Shown piece by piece: positions 1 through 5,743 of a stretch of 6,815 bases of DNA. Made by a program: the position numbers and the translations under genes. Below the pieces are notes generated by a model that worked only from the letters and a program-made list of their open reading frames with translations, was not told the DNA's origin and searched no databases. Numbering within the stretch: position 1 is the stretch's first letter; each line of letters opens with the position of its first letter. Source of the stretch: Pseudomonadota bacterium (GTDB lineage Bacteria; Pseudomonadota; Gammaproteobacteria; Steroidobacterales; Steroidobacteraceae); assembly GCA_021779875.1 (NCBI GenBank), contig JAJXZV010000059.1, positions 1 through 6,815 of the forward strand. Reading direction: 5' to 3'.

Positions 1-90
1 ATCTTCGGTGTAGCGCGACAGGCCCTGCAGACAGCTCGGGCAGCTCGTGAGGATCTTCACGTCGCCGTTGAACGCCTCGCCGCCCTGGAC
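1..90 (-). pseudogene. Possible fragment of a large Fe-S/FAD oxidoreductase (DUF3683-type), off the left edge
   Basis: Read on the minus strand, in a different frame from pilR, positions 90 to 1 give GGEAFNGDVKILTSCPSCLQ followed by GLSRYTED. The CPSC pair within LTSCPSCLQGLSRY resembles the C-terminal cysteine-rich (GlcF-like) segment of very large FAD-linked oxidoreductases with a DUF3683 domain. That match is from memory. The motif lies near the end of such proteins, which exceed 1000 residues, so hundreds of residues should be encoded at higher coordinates, where pilR sits instead. The frame can be read back to an ATG at 150, but the residues before about position 90 do not look like that family. 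If the match is right, this is a displaced fragment, either a pseudogene remnant or a chimeric contig end. It could also be a chance reading, since pilR's own frame is open over the same bases. Confidence 0.35.
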
Positions 91-1441
91 GGTTGATCGC
101 GGCGCCCGCCCCTTTGCCTTTCGCGCGCGACATTCGTACACGGCACGCATGAGCGTGCGATCTCTGTGGGCGGCGTTGGTCCTCGGCGGTCTCGTGGCGG
201 GCTGCGGGATGATGGCCGGGCGGGAGAAGCGGCAGCAGGGAGCCGTTCGCGGAAACGGCGGAGGCGGCGACGCCCGCGCCGTCTTCCGGCCGCGCGGCGA
301 TATCCAGGCGAATGTCTCCGGGTTCGATCTCTTCTCCGCTGGCCATCACCACGGCGCGCTCCAGGATGTTCTCGAGCTCGCGAACATTGCCCGGGAAGGC
401 GTACGACTCGAGCGCCGCCATGGCGTCCGCGGCCAGCCGGGGCGGTGTGGTCTTGAGCCGCCGCCCGAGCCGGCGCAGCACCGCTTCGGCGAGCTCGGGG
501 ATGTCTCCGAGCCGTTCGCGCAGCGCCGGCACGCGCAGTTCGATGACGTTGACGCGGTAGTACAGGTCCTCGCGAAACCGGCCCTCGGCGACCAGCTGGG
601 CCAGGTTCTTGTGGGTCGCCGACAGGATCCGTGCGTCCACCGCGATCTCCTGCTGCTCGCCGACCGGCCGCACGGCCTTCTCCTGGATCACCCGCAGGAG
701 CTTGACCTGCATGTGCAGCGGCAGGTCGGCGATCTCGTCGAGAAACAACGTGCCGCCCTCGGCCGACGGGATGAGCCCGCGCTTGTCGCTCACGGCGCCG
801 GTGAAGCTGCCGCGCTTGTGGCCGAACAGCTCGCTCTCCATGAGCTCGTTGGGGATGGCGCCGCAGTTCACCGGCACGAACGGGCCGGCGCGCCGCGGCC
901 CCGACTCGTGGATGAGCTTGGCCACGAGCTCCTTGCCCGTGCCGGATTCGCCGCAGATGTGCACCGGCGCCTGGCTGCGCGCGACGCGGGCGATCAGCTC
1001 GCGCAGGTGCTGCATGGCGGGGGACCCGCCGAGCAGCCGGGGCCCGAAGACGCTGGTGTCCCCGTCGACGTCCGTCGAGAGCCTGATCGCGGTGGCCACG
1101 AGCTTGCGCAGATTGCCGAGGTCGAGGGGCTTCGAGACGAAATCGAAGGCGCCGAGCTTCAAGGCGCGCACCGCGGTCTCCATGTTGCCGTGGGCGGTGA
1201 TCACCGCCACGGGCACGTTCGGCGCGTGCTGCTGGATCCATTTCACGAGGTCCAGGCCGTCCCCGTCCGGCAATTGCATGTCGGTGAGGCAAAGATCGAA
1301 GCGCTCGGTCTTGAGCAGGCGCTGGGCGCCGGCCGCCGAGTTCGCGACCCGAGGCGTCAGATTCATGCGCTCGAGCGTGATCGACAGCAGCTCGCACAGA
1401 TCCGGCTCGTCGTCGACCACCAGCACCGTCGGGTTCCCCAT
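2..1441 (-). CDS. pilR: Type IV pilus response regulator PilR (NtrC family), C-terminal DNA-binding domain not found; frame open to the left edge
   Basis: Sigma-54-dependent activator that, once phosphorylated by PilS, drives transcription of the major type IV pilin gene. Translating from the ATG at 1441 gives MGNPTVLVVDDEPDLCELLS, a receiver domain with acidic pocket D10-D11, phospho-acceptor D54 (LTDMQLPDG), T82 and K104. A sigma-54 AAA+ domain follows: Walker A GESGTGKE at 164-171, sigma-54 contact loop GSFTGA at 211-216 (the variant I recall for PilR, instead of GAFTGA), Walker B GGTLFLDE at 229-236, then FREDLYYRVN and FPGNVRELENILERA. Recognisable sequence ends near residue 400 (about position 240). 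PilR normally continues for about 50-60 residues into a Fis-type helix-turn-helix. Here the frame stays open for 80 more codons to the edge without that signature, and I find it in no minus-strand frame. The start is 29 bp after the pilS stop and lacks a clear Shine-Dalgarno. Identity is firm; the end is uncertain. Confidence 0.9.
   Translation of the reverse strand, partial: MGNPTVLVVDDEPDLCELLSITLERMNLTPRVANSAAGAQRLLKTERFDLCLTDMQLPDGDGLDLVKWIQQHAPNVPVAVITAHGNMETAVRALKLGAFDFVSKPLDLGNLRKLVATAIRLSTDVDGDTSVFGPRLLGGSPAMQHLRELIARVARSQAPVHICGESGTGKELVAKLIHESGPRRAGPFVPVNCGAIPNELMESELFGHKRGSFTGAVSDKRGLIPSAEGGTLFLDEIADLPLHMQVKLLRVIQEKAVRPVGEQQEIAVDARILSATHKNLAQLVAEGRFREDLYYRVNVIELRVPALRERLGDIPELAEAVLRRLGRRLKTTPPRLAADAMAALESYAFPGNVRELENILERAVVMASGEEIEPGDIRLDIAARPEDGAGVAASAVSANGSLLPLLPPGHHPAARHETAEDQRRPQRSHAHACRVRMSRAKGKGAGAAINRPGRRGVQRRREDPHELPELSAGPVALHRR
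149..238 (+). pseudogene. Possible truncated lipoprotein gene (signal peptide and lipobox only)
   Basis: From the ATG at 149 the plus strand encodes MSVRSLWAALVLGGLVAGCG and then MMAGREKRQQ. This has every part of a type II signal peptide: a short n-region with Arg, an uninterrupted hydrophobic stretch, and lipobox LVAGC with Cys at residue 19. After about residue 30 the frame simply continues as the antisense of pilR (Gly/Arg-rich, no domain), so at most the N-terminus of a lipoprotein is present. No good Shine-Dalgarno precedes the ATG. The start sits in a small hairpin, GCACGC (143-148) and GCGTGC (153-158) flanking ATGA. Either a real gene was cut and joined to pilR near position 235-240, or this is a lucky antisense reading in GC-rich DNA. 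I cannot name the protein. Confidence 0.35.
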
Positions 1442-1470
1442 GGCCGCGTATTGTAGCGTCAGCGCGCCCG

Positions 1471-3114
1471 CTAGTCCGCCCAGCGCCGCGGGTCGCTGAA
1501 CACGATTCGAAAGACGCTGCCCCCGTCCGGCCGCGGCTCGTAGAGCAGCACCGCGCGATTGAGCTGGCACAGCTCGCGCGCGATGAACAGGCCGAGGCCG
1601 GTGCCGCCCCGCGGGCCGGTGAAGAACGGCTCGAAGATCCGGTCCACCGCGGCGCGCTCGATTCCCGGTCCGCGGTCGGCGACCTCGAGGAAGGGGCGGT
1701 GGCTCGGATTCAGGCGCCCGGCCCTGATCTCTAGGCGCGGCCCGCCGGACCCGGCGCCGTACTTCAGCGCGTTCTCGCACAGATTCCAGAGCACCTGGCG
1801 CAGGTGGCCGGGATCGAAACGCACCTCGATGTCCGGGGCGCCGTCCGCAAGGCCGGCGTCCGCCAGGGCGCCGCCGAGGTCCATATCGGTCTCGGGGACC
1901 TGCATGGTGACCGAGAACTCCTCGATGAATTCGTCCAGCCATTCGCCGATCGCCAGCCGGGTCGGCTTGGTGCCTTCCCGGCGCGAGAGCTGCAGCACGT
2001 TGTCGATGATGCCGCTCACCCGCTCGGCGTTGGCGCGGATGATGTCGGTCAGGCGGCGCTCCGGGGCGCCGATCGCCGCGCTTTCGGCGAGCAGCTGGGC
2101 CGCGTGGCTCATGGCGCCGACGGGATTTCGGATCTCGTGCGCGATGCTCGCGGACAGCCGGCCGAGCGAGGCGAGCTTGCTTTGCTGCACGCGCTCGGCC
2201 ATCAGGCTCGTATCCTCGAGGAAGATCAGCATCGGCCCGGGCGCCGCGCCGCCGAGCGGCGCGAAGTGCGGCTGGATCACGCGGCCGCCGTCCGCGGCGA
2301 CGAAGGTGGCCGGCGAACCGTCGCCGCGCTCGTGCCGGCGCCACGCGGTCAGGGAGTACAGCAGCCGCGGCGAGGCCTCGCCGACCAGCGCGCCCGGCAC
2401 GGCCTGCCGGTCGCCCAGGATCTCGGCCGCGGAAGGGTTGATGAGCCGGATGCGATCGCTCTCGTCGACCACCAGCAGGCTCTCGCGCAGGTGGTGCACG
2501 ATGTATTGCGACAGCTCGGCGAGGTTCGCGAGGTCGACGTCCTTTTGACGCACCAGGGCCTCGCTCTCGCGCATCCGGCCCGCCACCATGCTCGCGGTGG
2601 CCGCCAGGGTGAGCAGGACGCTGCCGAGCAGGCCCGCCGCGCCGAGCGCGGCGATGTCGGCCCGGCCGTCGAGCTCCAGGGCGATGGTGTGGCCGAGCAC
2701 GGCGAGCACGGCCACCGCGGCGAGGAACAGGGCGCTGCGCGGCGGCAGGATGAAGGCGAGGCTGCCCACCGGCACCAGCAACAGCAGCCCGAGGCTGCCG
2801 GTGACCCCGCCGGTGGCGTGCAGCAGCAGCATCAGCACCACGACGTCCGCCGTGGCCTGCATCGCGGTCTGCAGGTCGGCGGTCGGCCGTCGGCGCCGCA
2901 CCAGCGCGATGCCGATCAGTCCGACGCACAGGTAGGCGACCGAGGCGCCGAAGAACAGGCGCGTCGAATCGACCGCGATGCCGCGCCCGCCCCCCAGGGA
3001 GTACAGGCCGATGAGCACCAGGGGCACGAGCACGCGGTACAGGTTGAGCAGTCCGAGCACGCGCCAATTCAGTGCGGGCCGGTGCGGGTTGCTGCGGTCG
3101 GCGGGGCGATTCAC
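1471..3114 (-). CDS. pilS: Type IV pilus sensor histidine kinase PilS
   Basis: Inner-membrane histidine kinase that phosphorylates PilR to control pilin expression. The protein has about 547 residues. The N-terminal 180 or so carry several hydrophobic helices (around residues 17-41, 53-75, 87-140 and 150-180), fitting the six-helix membrane domain of PilS. A PAS domain follows (about 199-300, with ESLLVVDESDRIRLINPSAA). The HisKA dimerisation helix has LASLGRLSASIAHEIRNPVG with phospho-acceptor H326. The ATPase domain has an N box (NLCENALKYG, N444 and N448), a G1 box with D480 (DRGPGI), an F box (FEPFF) and a G2 box GTGLGL at 504-509. A longer reading from a TTG at 3147 is possible. I chose the GTG at 3114 because GAGGAG (3123-3128) lies 8 nt upstream, while the TTG has no such site. 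pilR follows after 29 bp, so the two are probably one operon. All catalytic motifs are intact. Confidence 0.93.
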   Translation of the reverse strand: MNRPADRSNPHRPALNWRVLGLLNLYRVLVPLVLIGLYSLGGGRGIAVDSTRLFFGASVAYLCVGLIGIALVRRRRPTADLQTAMQATADVVVLMLLLHATGGVTGSLGLLLLVPVGSLAFILPPRSALFLAAVAVLAVLGHTIALELDGRADIAALGAAGLLGSVLLTLAATASMVAGRMRESEALVRQKDVDLANLAELSQYIVHHLRESLLVVDESDRIRLINPSAAEILGDRQAVPGALVGEASPRLLYSLTAWRRHERGDGSPATFVAADGGRVIQPHFAPLGGAAPGPMLIFLEDTSLMAERVQQSKLASLGRLSASIAHEIRNPVGAMSHAAQLLAESAAIGAPERRLTDIIRANAERVSGIIDNVLQLSRREGTKPTRLAIGEWLDEFIEEFSVTMQVPETDMDLGGALADAGLADGAPDIEVRFDPGHLRQVLWNLCENALKYGAGSGGPRLEIRAGRLNPSHRPFLEVADRGPGIERAAVDRIFEPFFTGPRGGTGLGLFIARELCQLNRAVLLYEPRPDGGSVFRIVFSDPRRWAD

Positions 3115-3122
3115 GCGGTCGA

Positions 3123-3128
3123 CTCCTC
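3123..3128 (-). promoter_or_regulatory. Shine-Dalgarno of pilS (decides the GTG start)
   Basis: Minus-strand GAGGAG is separated by 8 nt from GTG at 3114. This supports the GTG over the upstream in-frame TTG at 3147, which is preceded by a C-rich stretch. Confidence 0.7.
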
Positions 3129-3162
3129 GAAAGGCGGCTTTGCGCAACGGGGAAGCTTAATT

Positions 3163-3169
3163 CAGAATA
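3163..3169. promoter_or_regulatory. Candidate overlapping -10 elements for the divergent pilS and nadE
   Basis: This lies in the most AT-rich patch of the window (about 3153-3169). On the minus strand TATTCT (3169-3164) matches 4 of 6 positions of the -10 consensus and would start pilS mRNA near 3157, about 43 nt before its GTG. No convincing -35 is seen at 17 bp (CCCTGA). On the plus strand CAGAAT (3163-3168) matches 4 of 6, with TTGCGC at 3140-3145 spaced 17 nt upstream. Both are weak and inferred from position. If both work, the two polymerases would compete for the same DNA. Confidence 0.3.
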
Positions 3170-3216
3170 GCGCGCCCCGAGGAATTTCAGGGCGCTGCCG
3201 CGGCATTCGAAGGGTC

Positions 3217-3228
3217 AATCCATGGATT
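3217..3228. repeat. 12-bp perfect palindrome upstream of nadE
   Basis: AATCCATGGATT is a perfect inverted repeat with no spacer, inside the pilS-nadE intergenic region and 22 nt before the nadE start. It could be an operator half-site pair or chance. It contains the ATG of the leader ORF at 3222. No regulator can be named from the sequence. Confidence 0.4.
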
Positions 3229-3254
3229 TCGATCGGATGGGAGACGCATCTTGA
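3222..3254 (+). CDS. Ten-codon leader ORF overlapping the nadE start
   Basis: The ATG at 3222 is preceded by GAAGGG (3209-3214) at a 7-nt spacing, a better initiation site than many in this window. It encodes MDFDRMGDAS and stops at TGA 3252-3254. That stop overlaps the TTG start of nadE (3251-3253) in the sequence TTGA. The nadE ribosome site (GGGAG, around 3239-3243) lies inside the mini-ORF. The arrangement fits translational coupling, in which a ribosome ending the mini-ORF restarts on the TTG. The peptide resembles nothing I know and may only serve coupling. Existence is inferred from signals only, and a chance ORF this short is plausible. Confidence 0.35.
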   Translation: MDFDRMGDAS

Positions 3255-4888
3255 GCTCCCAGCGGCTGCGCTGCGTGATGGCGCAGCTCGACATGGTCGT
3301 CGGCGACGTCGATGGCAACACCTCGCGCCTGGTCGCCGCGGCGAACGAGGCGCGCGACCGCCTGCGTGCCGACGTGATCCTCTGCCCCGAACTCGCCGTG
3401 TCGGGCTACCCGCCCGAGGATCTGCTGTTCCATTCCGGCATGCGCGCCCAGGTGGCGCGCTCGATCGAGCGGCTCAAGCGGGAGGTGCGCGGGATCACCC
3501 TGGTCGCCGGCTATCCGGAGTACGTGGGCGCGACCATCCACAATGCGGCGATCGTGCTGCGCGACGGCGCGGTGCTCGCCAATCATCGCAAGGCCTGCCT
3601 GCCGAACTACCGGGTGTTCGACGAGAAGCGCTATTTCACCCCGGGCGGGGAGCCGACGGTGTTCGATCTGGCGGGTACGCGCGCCGGCGTGCTGGTCTGC
3701 GAGGACGTCTGGGACCCCGAGCCCGCGGCCAAGGCGCGCGCGGCCGGCGCGCAGGTGCTGCTCGCGATCAACGCCTCGCCCTACGAGGTCGGCAAGCAGG
3801 AGCAGCGCGAGCAGCGCGTGGCGAGCCGGCGCGTGGCCGAGTGCGGCGTGCCGCTGGTGTTCGTCAATCTGGTCGGCGGCCAGGACGAACTGGTGTTCGA
3901 CGGCCAGTCGTTCGTGATGAGCGCGGCGGGCGAGGTCACCACGCGCGCGCCGGCCTACCTCGAGGGCCTGTACGCGGTCGACCTGGAGGTGGCCGATACG
4001 GGCGTCGTGCGGCCGGTGCCGGGCGAGGTCGTGCCGCTGCAAGGCCAGGAGGAGAGCGTGTACGGCGCGCTGGTGCTCGGCACCCGCGACTACGTCGAGA
4101 AGCACCGCTTCCCGGGCGTGGTGCTCGGTCTGTCGGGCGGCGTCGATTCGGCGCTCACCCTGTGCGTCGCGGTCGATGCGCTCGGCCCCGAGCGGGTGCA
4201 TTCGGTGGCGATGCCCTCGCGCTTCACCTCGCAGATGAGCAAGGACGACGCCGCACTGCAGGCGAAGTGGCTGAACGTCAAGCACAGCGAGATCTCGATC
4301 GAGGGCATGTTCGAGGCGACGCTCGCGGCCCTCAAGGACGAGTTCGCGGGCCGGCCGCCGGATACGGCGGAGGAGAACATCCAGTCGCGCTGCCGCGGGG
4401 TGCTGCTCATGGGCATCTCGAACAAGACGGGGCGGATGCTGCTCACCACGGGCAACAAGAGCGAGATGGCGGTCGGCTACGCGACGCTCTACGGCGACAT
4501 GGCGGGCGGCTTCGCGCCGATCAAGGATTGCAGCAAGCTGCTGGTCTATCGCCTGGCGGCGTGGCGCAACGCGCGCGGCCCGGTCATCCCGGCGCGCGTG
4601 ATCGAGCGGCCGCCGTCGGCCGAGCTGCGCCACGATCAGAAGGACACCGACAGCCTGCCGCCCTACGAGATCCTCGATCCCATCCTCGAGGCCTTCATCG
4701 AGGAGGACCTGTCGGTGGATCAGATCGCGGCCCGCGGTTTCGACCGCGCGATCGTCGGCCGGGTGCTCGACATGGTCAAGCGCAACGAATACAAGCGGCG
4801 GCAGGCGCCCCCGGGTGTGCGGGTGAGCGGCCGCGCGTTCGGGCGCGACTGGCGCTATCCGATCACCAGCGGCTATCAGTCCCGCTGA
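3251..4888 (+). CDS. nadE: Glutamine-dependent NAD+ synthetase
   Basis: Catalyses the last step of NAD+ synthesis: nicotinic acid adenine dinucleotide plus ATP and glutamine give NAD+. At 545 residues it has the two-domain, glutamine-using form common in proteobacteria. The N-terminal nitrilase-type amidase frees ammonia and shows the Glu-Lys-Cys triad: E47 (LCPELAVSGYP), K114 (NHRKACLPNYRVFDEKRYF) and C150 (VLVCEDVWD). The C-terminal synthetase has the PP-loop SGGVDS at 295-300 (VLGLSGGVDSALTL), then TTGNKSEMAVGYATLYGDMA and a conserved APIKD. The TTG start is chosen because MSSQRLRCVMAQLDMVVGD aligns with the usual family N-terminus, GGGAG lies 7 nt upstream, and no in-frame ATG or GTG lies upstream. 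The gene diverges from pilS and converges on bamD, so it is probably transcribed alone. All catalytic residues are present. Confidence 0.95.
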   Translation: MSSQRLRCVMAQLDMVVGDVDGNTSRLVAAANEARDRLRADVILCPELAVSGYPPEDLLFHSGMRAQVARSIERLKREVRGITLVAGYPEYVGATIHNAAIVLRDGAVLANHRKACLPNYRVFDEKRYFTPGGEPTVFDLAGTRAGVLVCEDVWDPEPAAKARAAGAQVLLAINASPYEVGKQEQREQRVASRRVAECGVPLVFVNLVGGQDELVFDGQSFVMSAAGEVTTRAPAYLEGLYAVDLEVADTGVVRPVPGEVVPLQGQEESVYGALVLGTRDYVEKHRFPGVVLGLSGGVDSALTLCVAVDALGPERVHSVAMPSRFTSQMSKDDAALQAKWLNVKHSEISIEGMFEATLAALKDEFAGRPPDTAEENIQSRCRGVLLMGISNKTGRMLLTTGNKSEMAVGYATLYGDMAGGFAPIKDCSKLLVYRLAAWRNARGPVIPARVIERPPSAELRHDQKDTDSLPPYEILDPILEAFIEEDLSVDQIAARGFDRAIVGRVLDMVKRNEYKRRQAPPGVRVSGRAFGRDWRYPITSGYQSR

Positions 4889-4922
4889 GCCGGACCTGCG
4901 CCGGCGGGTCTCGGGCGGCTCA
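4886..4922. terminator. Candidate bidirectional terminator hairpin between the convergent nadE and bamD
   Basis: TGAGCCG (4886-4892) and CGGCTCA (4916-4922) form a perfect 7-bp stem. Inside it GACC (4893-4896) pairs with GGTC (4907-4910), leaving a 10-nt loop and a 5-nt bulge on the right side. The outer arms begin with the nadE stop TGA on the plus strand and the bamD stop TGA on the minus strand, so the hairpin is symmetric about the gene ends. There is no U-tract on either side, so it is not a classic intrinsic terminator. It could act with Rho or as a 3'-end stabiliser. An alternative stem, GCCGG (4889-4893) with CCGGC (4901-4905), competes with it. Confidence 0.45.
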
Positions 4923-5720
4923 GAGGAGCCGGCGCCACCAGGACTTCTTGGGCGCCACGGCCTTCGCGTCCTTCGGGTAGTTCGCGTCGTACACCTTCTC
5001 GGCGTTCGCGGCCAGGTCGTCCATCTTGAGCGCGCGATAGGCCTGCACGATGACCTGGAGCGAGCCCTGCACGGCGGGCGCCCCGTCGTAGTTCTCCACG
5101 CAGTACTTGGCGCGGTTCAGGGCGCCGACGTAGGCGCCGCGGCGCATGTAGTACCGGGCGACGTACAGCTCGAAGTCGGCCAGGCGGTTGCGCAGGAAGA
5201 TCATGCGCTGACGGGCGTCGGGGACGTATTCGCTGTGCGGATACTTCTTGATCAATTCGTCGAAGGCGTCGAAGGACTTGCGCGAATTGGTGGGCGGGCG
5301 CTGCGACAGGTCGACGTTGAAGTAGCGCTCCATGAAGTTCGCGGGCCGCTCGAAGTACACCAGCCCCTTCATGTAGTAGGCGTAGTCGGCGCGCGGATTG
5401 GTCGGGTTCTCGCGGATGAAGGTGTCGGCCGCGTCGATCGCCGGATCGGTCTCGTGGTTCTTGTAATAGGCGTAGATCATGTCGAGCTGCGCCTGGCGCG
5501 CCGACTCGCTGAAGGGAAAGCGCGACTGCAGCGCCTCGAGCTGCTTGACCGCTTCGGCGTAGCTGCCGTTCTTCATCGCCTTCTGCGCCTTCGCGTAGAT
5601 GACCTCGGGGCCGGACTTGGCCTCGTCCCCGCGATGGCTGCGGCAGCCGGCGGCGAGCATCACCACCCCGAGGGCGAGCAGCAAGACCCGGCTCGAACGG
5701 ACAAGATCACGCAGTCTCAC
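4920..5720 (-). CDS. bamD: Outer membrane protein assembly lipoprotein BamD (ComL/YfiO)
   Basis: Essential lipoprotein of the BAM complex, which inserts beta-barrel proteins into the outer membrane; it faces the periplasm and binds BamA. From GTG 5720 the protein has about 266 residues, close to the usual size. It opens with a type II signal peptide, SSRVLLLALGVVMLAAGC, with lipobox LAAGC and lipidated C26. Residue +2 is Arg, not Asp, as expected for outer-membrane sorting. The mature part is an all-helical TPR solenoid with typical BamD segments: YAEAVKQLEALQSRFPFSES, DTFIRENPTNPRADYAYYMK, GLVYFERPANFMERYFNVDL (with S following), SFDAFDELIKKYPHSEYVPD and YYMRRGAYVGALNRAKYCVE. A longer reading from TTG 5744 is possible, but TAAGGA (5728-5733) sits 7 nt before the GTG and supports the shorter form. 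The gene diverges from rluD with a 23-bp gap, an arrangement also known in E. coli. Confidence 0.95.
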   Translation of the reverse strand: MRLRDLVRSSRVLLLALGVVMLAAGCRSHRGDEAKSGPEVIYAKAQKAMKNGSYAEAVKQLEALQSRFPFSESARQAQLDMIYAYYKNHETDPAIDAADTFIRENPTNPRADYAYYMKGLVYFERPANFMERYFNVDLSQRPPTNSRKSFDAFDELIKKYPHSEYVPDARQRMIFLRNRLADFELYVARYYMRRGAYVGALNRAKYCVENYDGAPAVQGSLQVIVQAYRALKMDDLAANAEKVYDANYPKDAKAVAPKKSWWRRLL

Positions 5721-5727
5721 GGCGGTT

Positions 5728-5733
5728 TCCTTA
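5728..5733 (-). promoter_or_regulatory. Shine-Dalgarno of bamD (decides the GTG start)
   Basis: Minus-strand TAAGGA is 7 nt upstream of the GTG at 5720. The longer TTG start at 5744 would place this site inside the coding sequence. It overlaps the candidate rluD -10 box on the other strand. Confidence 0.65.
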
Positions 5734-5737
5734 CAAT
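5732..5737 (+). promoter_or_regulatory. Candidate -10 box of rluD, placing transcription start at or next to the ATG
   Basis: TACAAT matches 5 of 6 consensus positions and ends 6 nt before the rluD ATG at 5744. A transcript starting about 7 nt downstream would begin at the ATG itself, giving a leaderless mRNA. This agrees with the absence of a Shine-Dalgarno before the ATG. No good -35 is seen at 17 bp, so the call rests on the -10 alone. Confidence 0.3.
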
Positions 5738-5743
5738 GGTCCA

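Noticed and set aside
57..1397. Minus-strand open frame of 446 codons overlapping pilR in another frame
   Set aside because: Its product is low-complexity Arg/Ala/Gly-rich. The pilR frame over the same bases has all the receiver and AAA+ motifs.
47..1456. Plus-strand open frame of 469 codons antisense to pilR
   Set aside because: It mirrors the pilR codons and has no domain of its own. Only the short signal-peptide-like stretch from 149 is kept as a separate low-confidence call.
3115..3147. Eleven-residue N-terminal extension of PilS from TTG 3147
   Set aside because: The TTG lacks a Shine-Dalgarno, while GAGGAG sits 8 nt before the GTG at 3114.
3215..4633. Minus-strand open frame of 472 codons antisense to nadE
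   Set aside because: It is His/Arg/Ala-rich shadow sequence with no motif, and nadE in the plus frame is complete with catalytic residues.
1804..4980. Plus-strand open frame of 1058 codons spanning antisense pilS and an alternate frame of nadE
   Set aside because: Its product is Arg/Gly/Ala/Gln/His-rich without domains, it crosses two well-identified genes, and GC-rich DNA has few stops in such frames.
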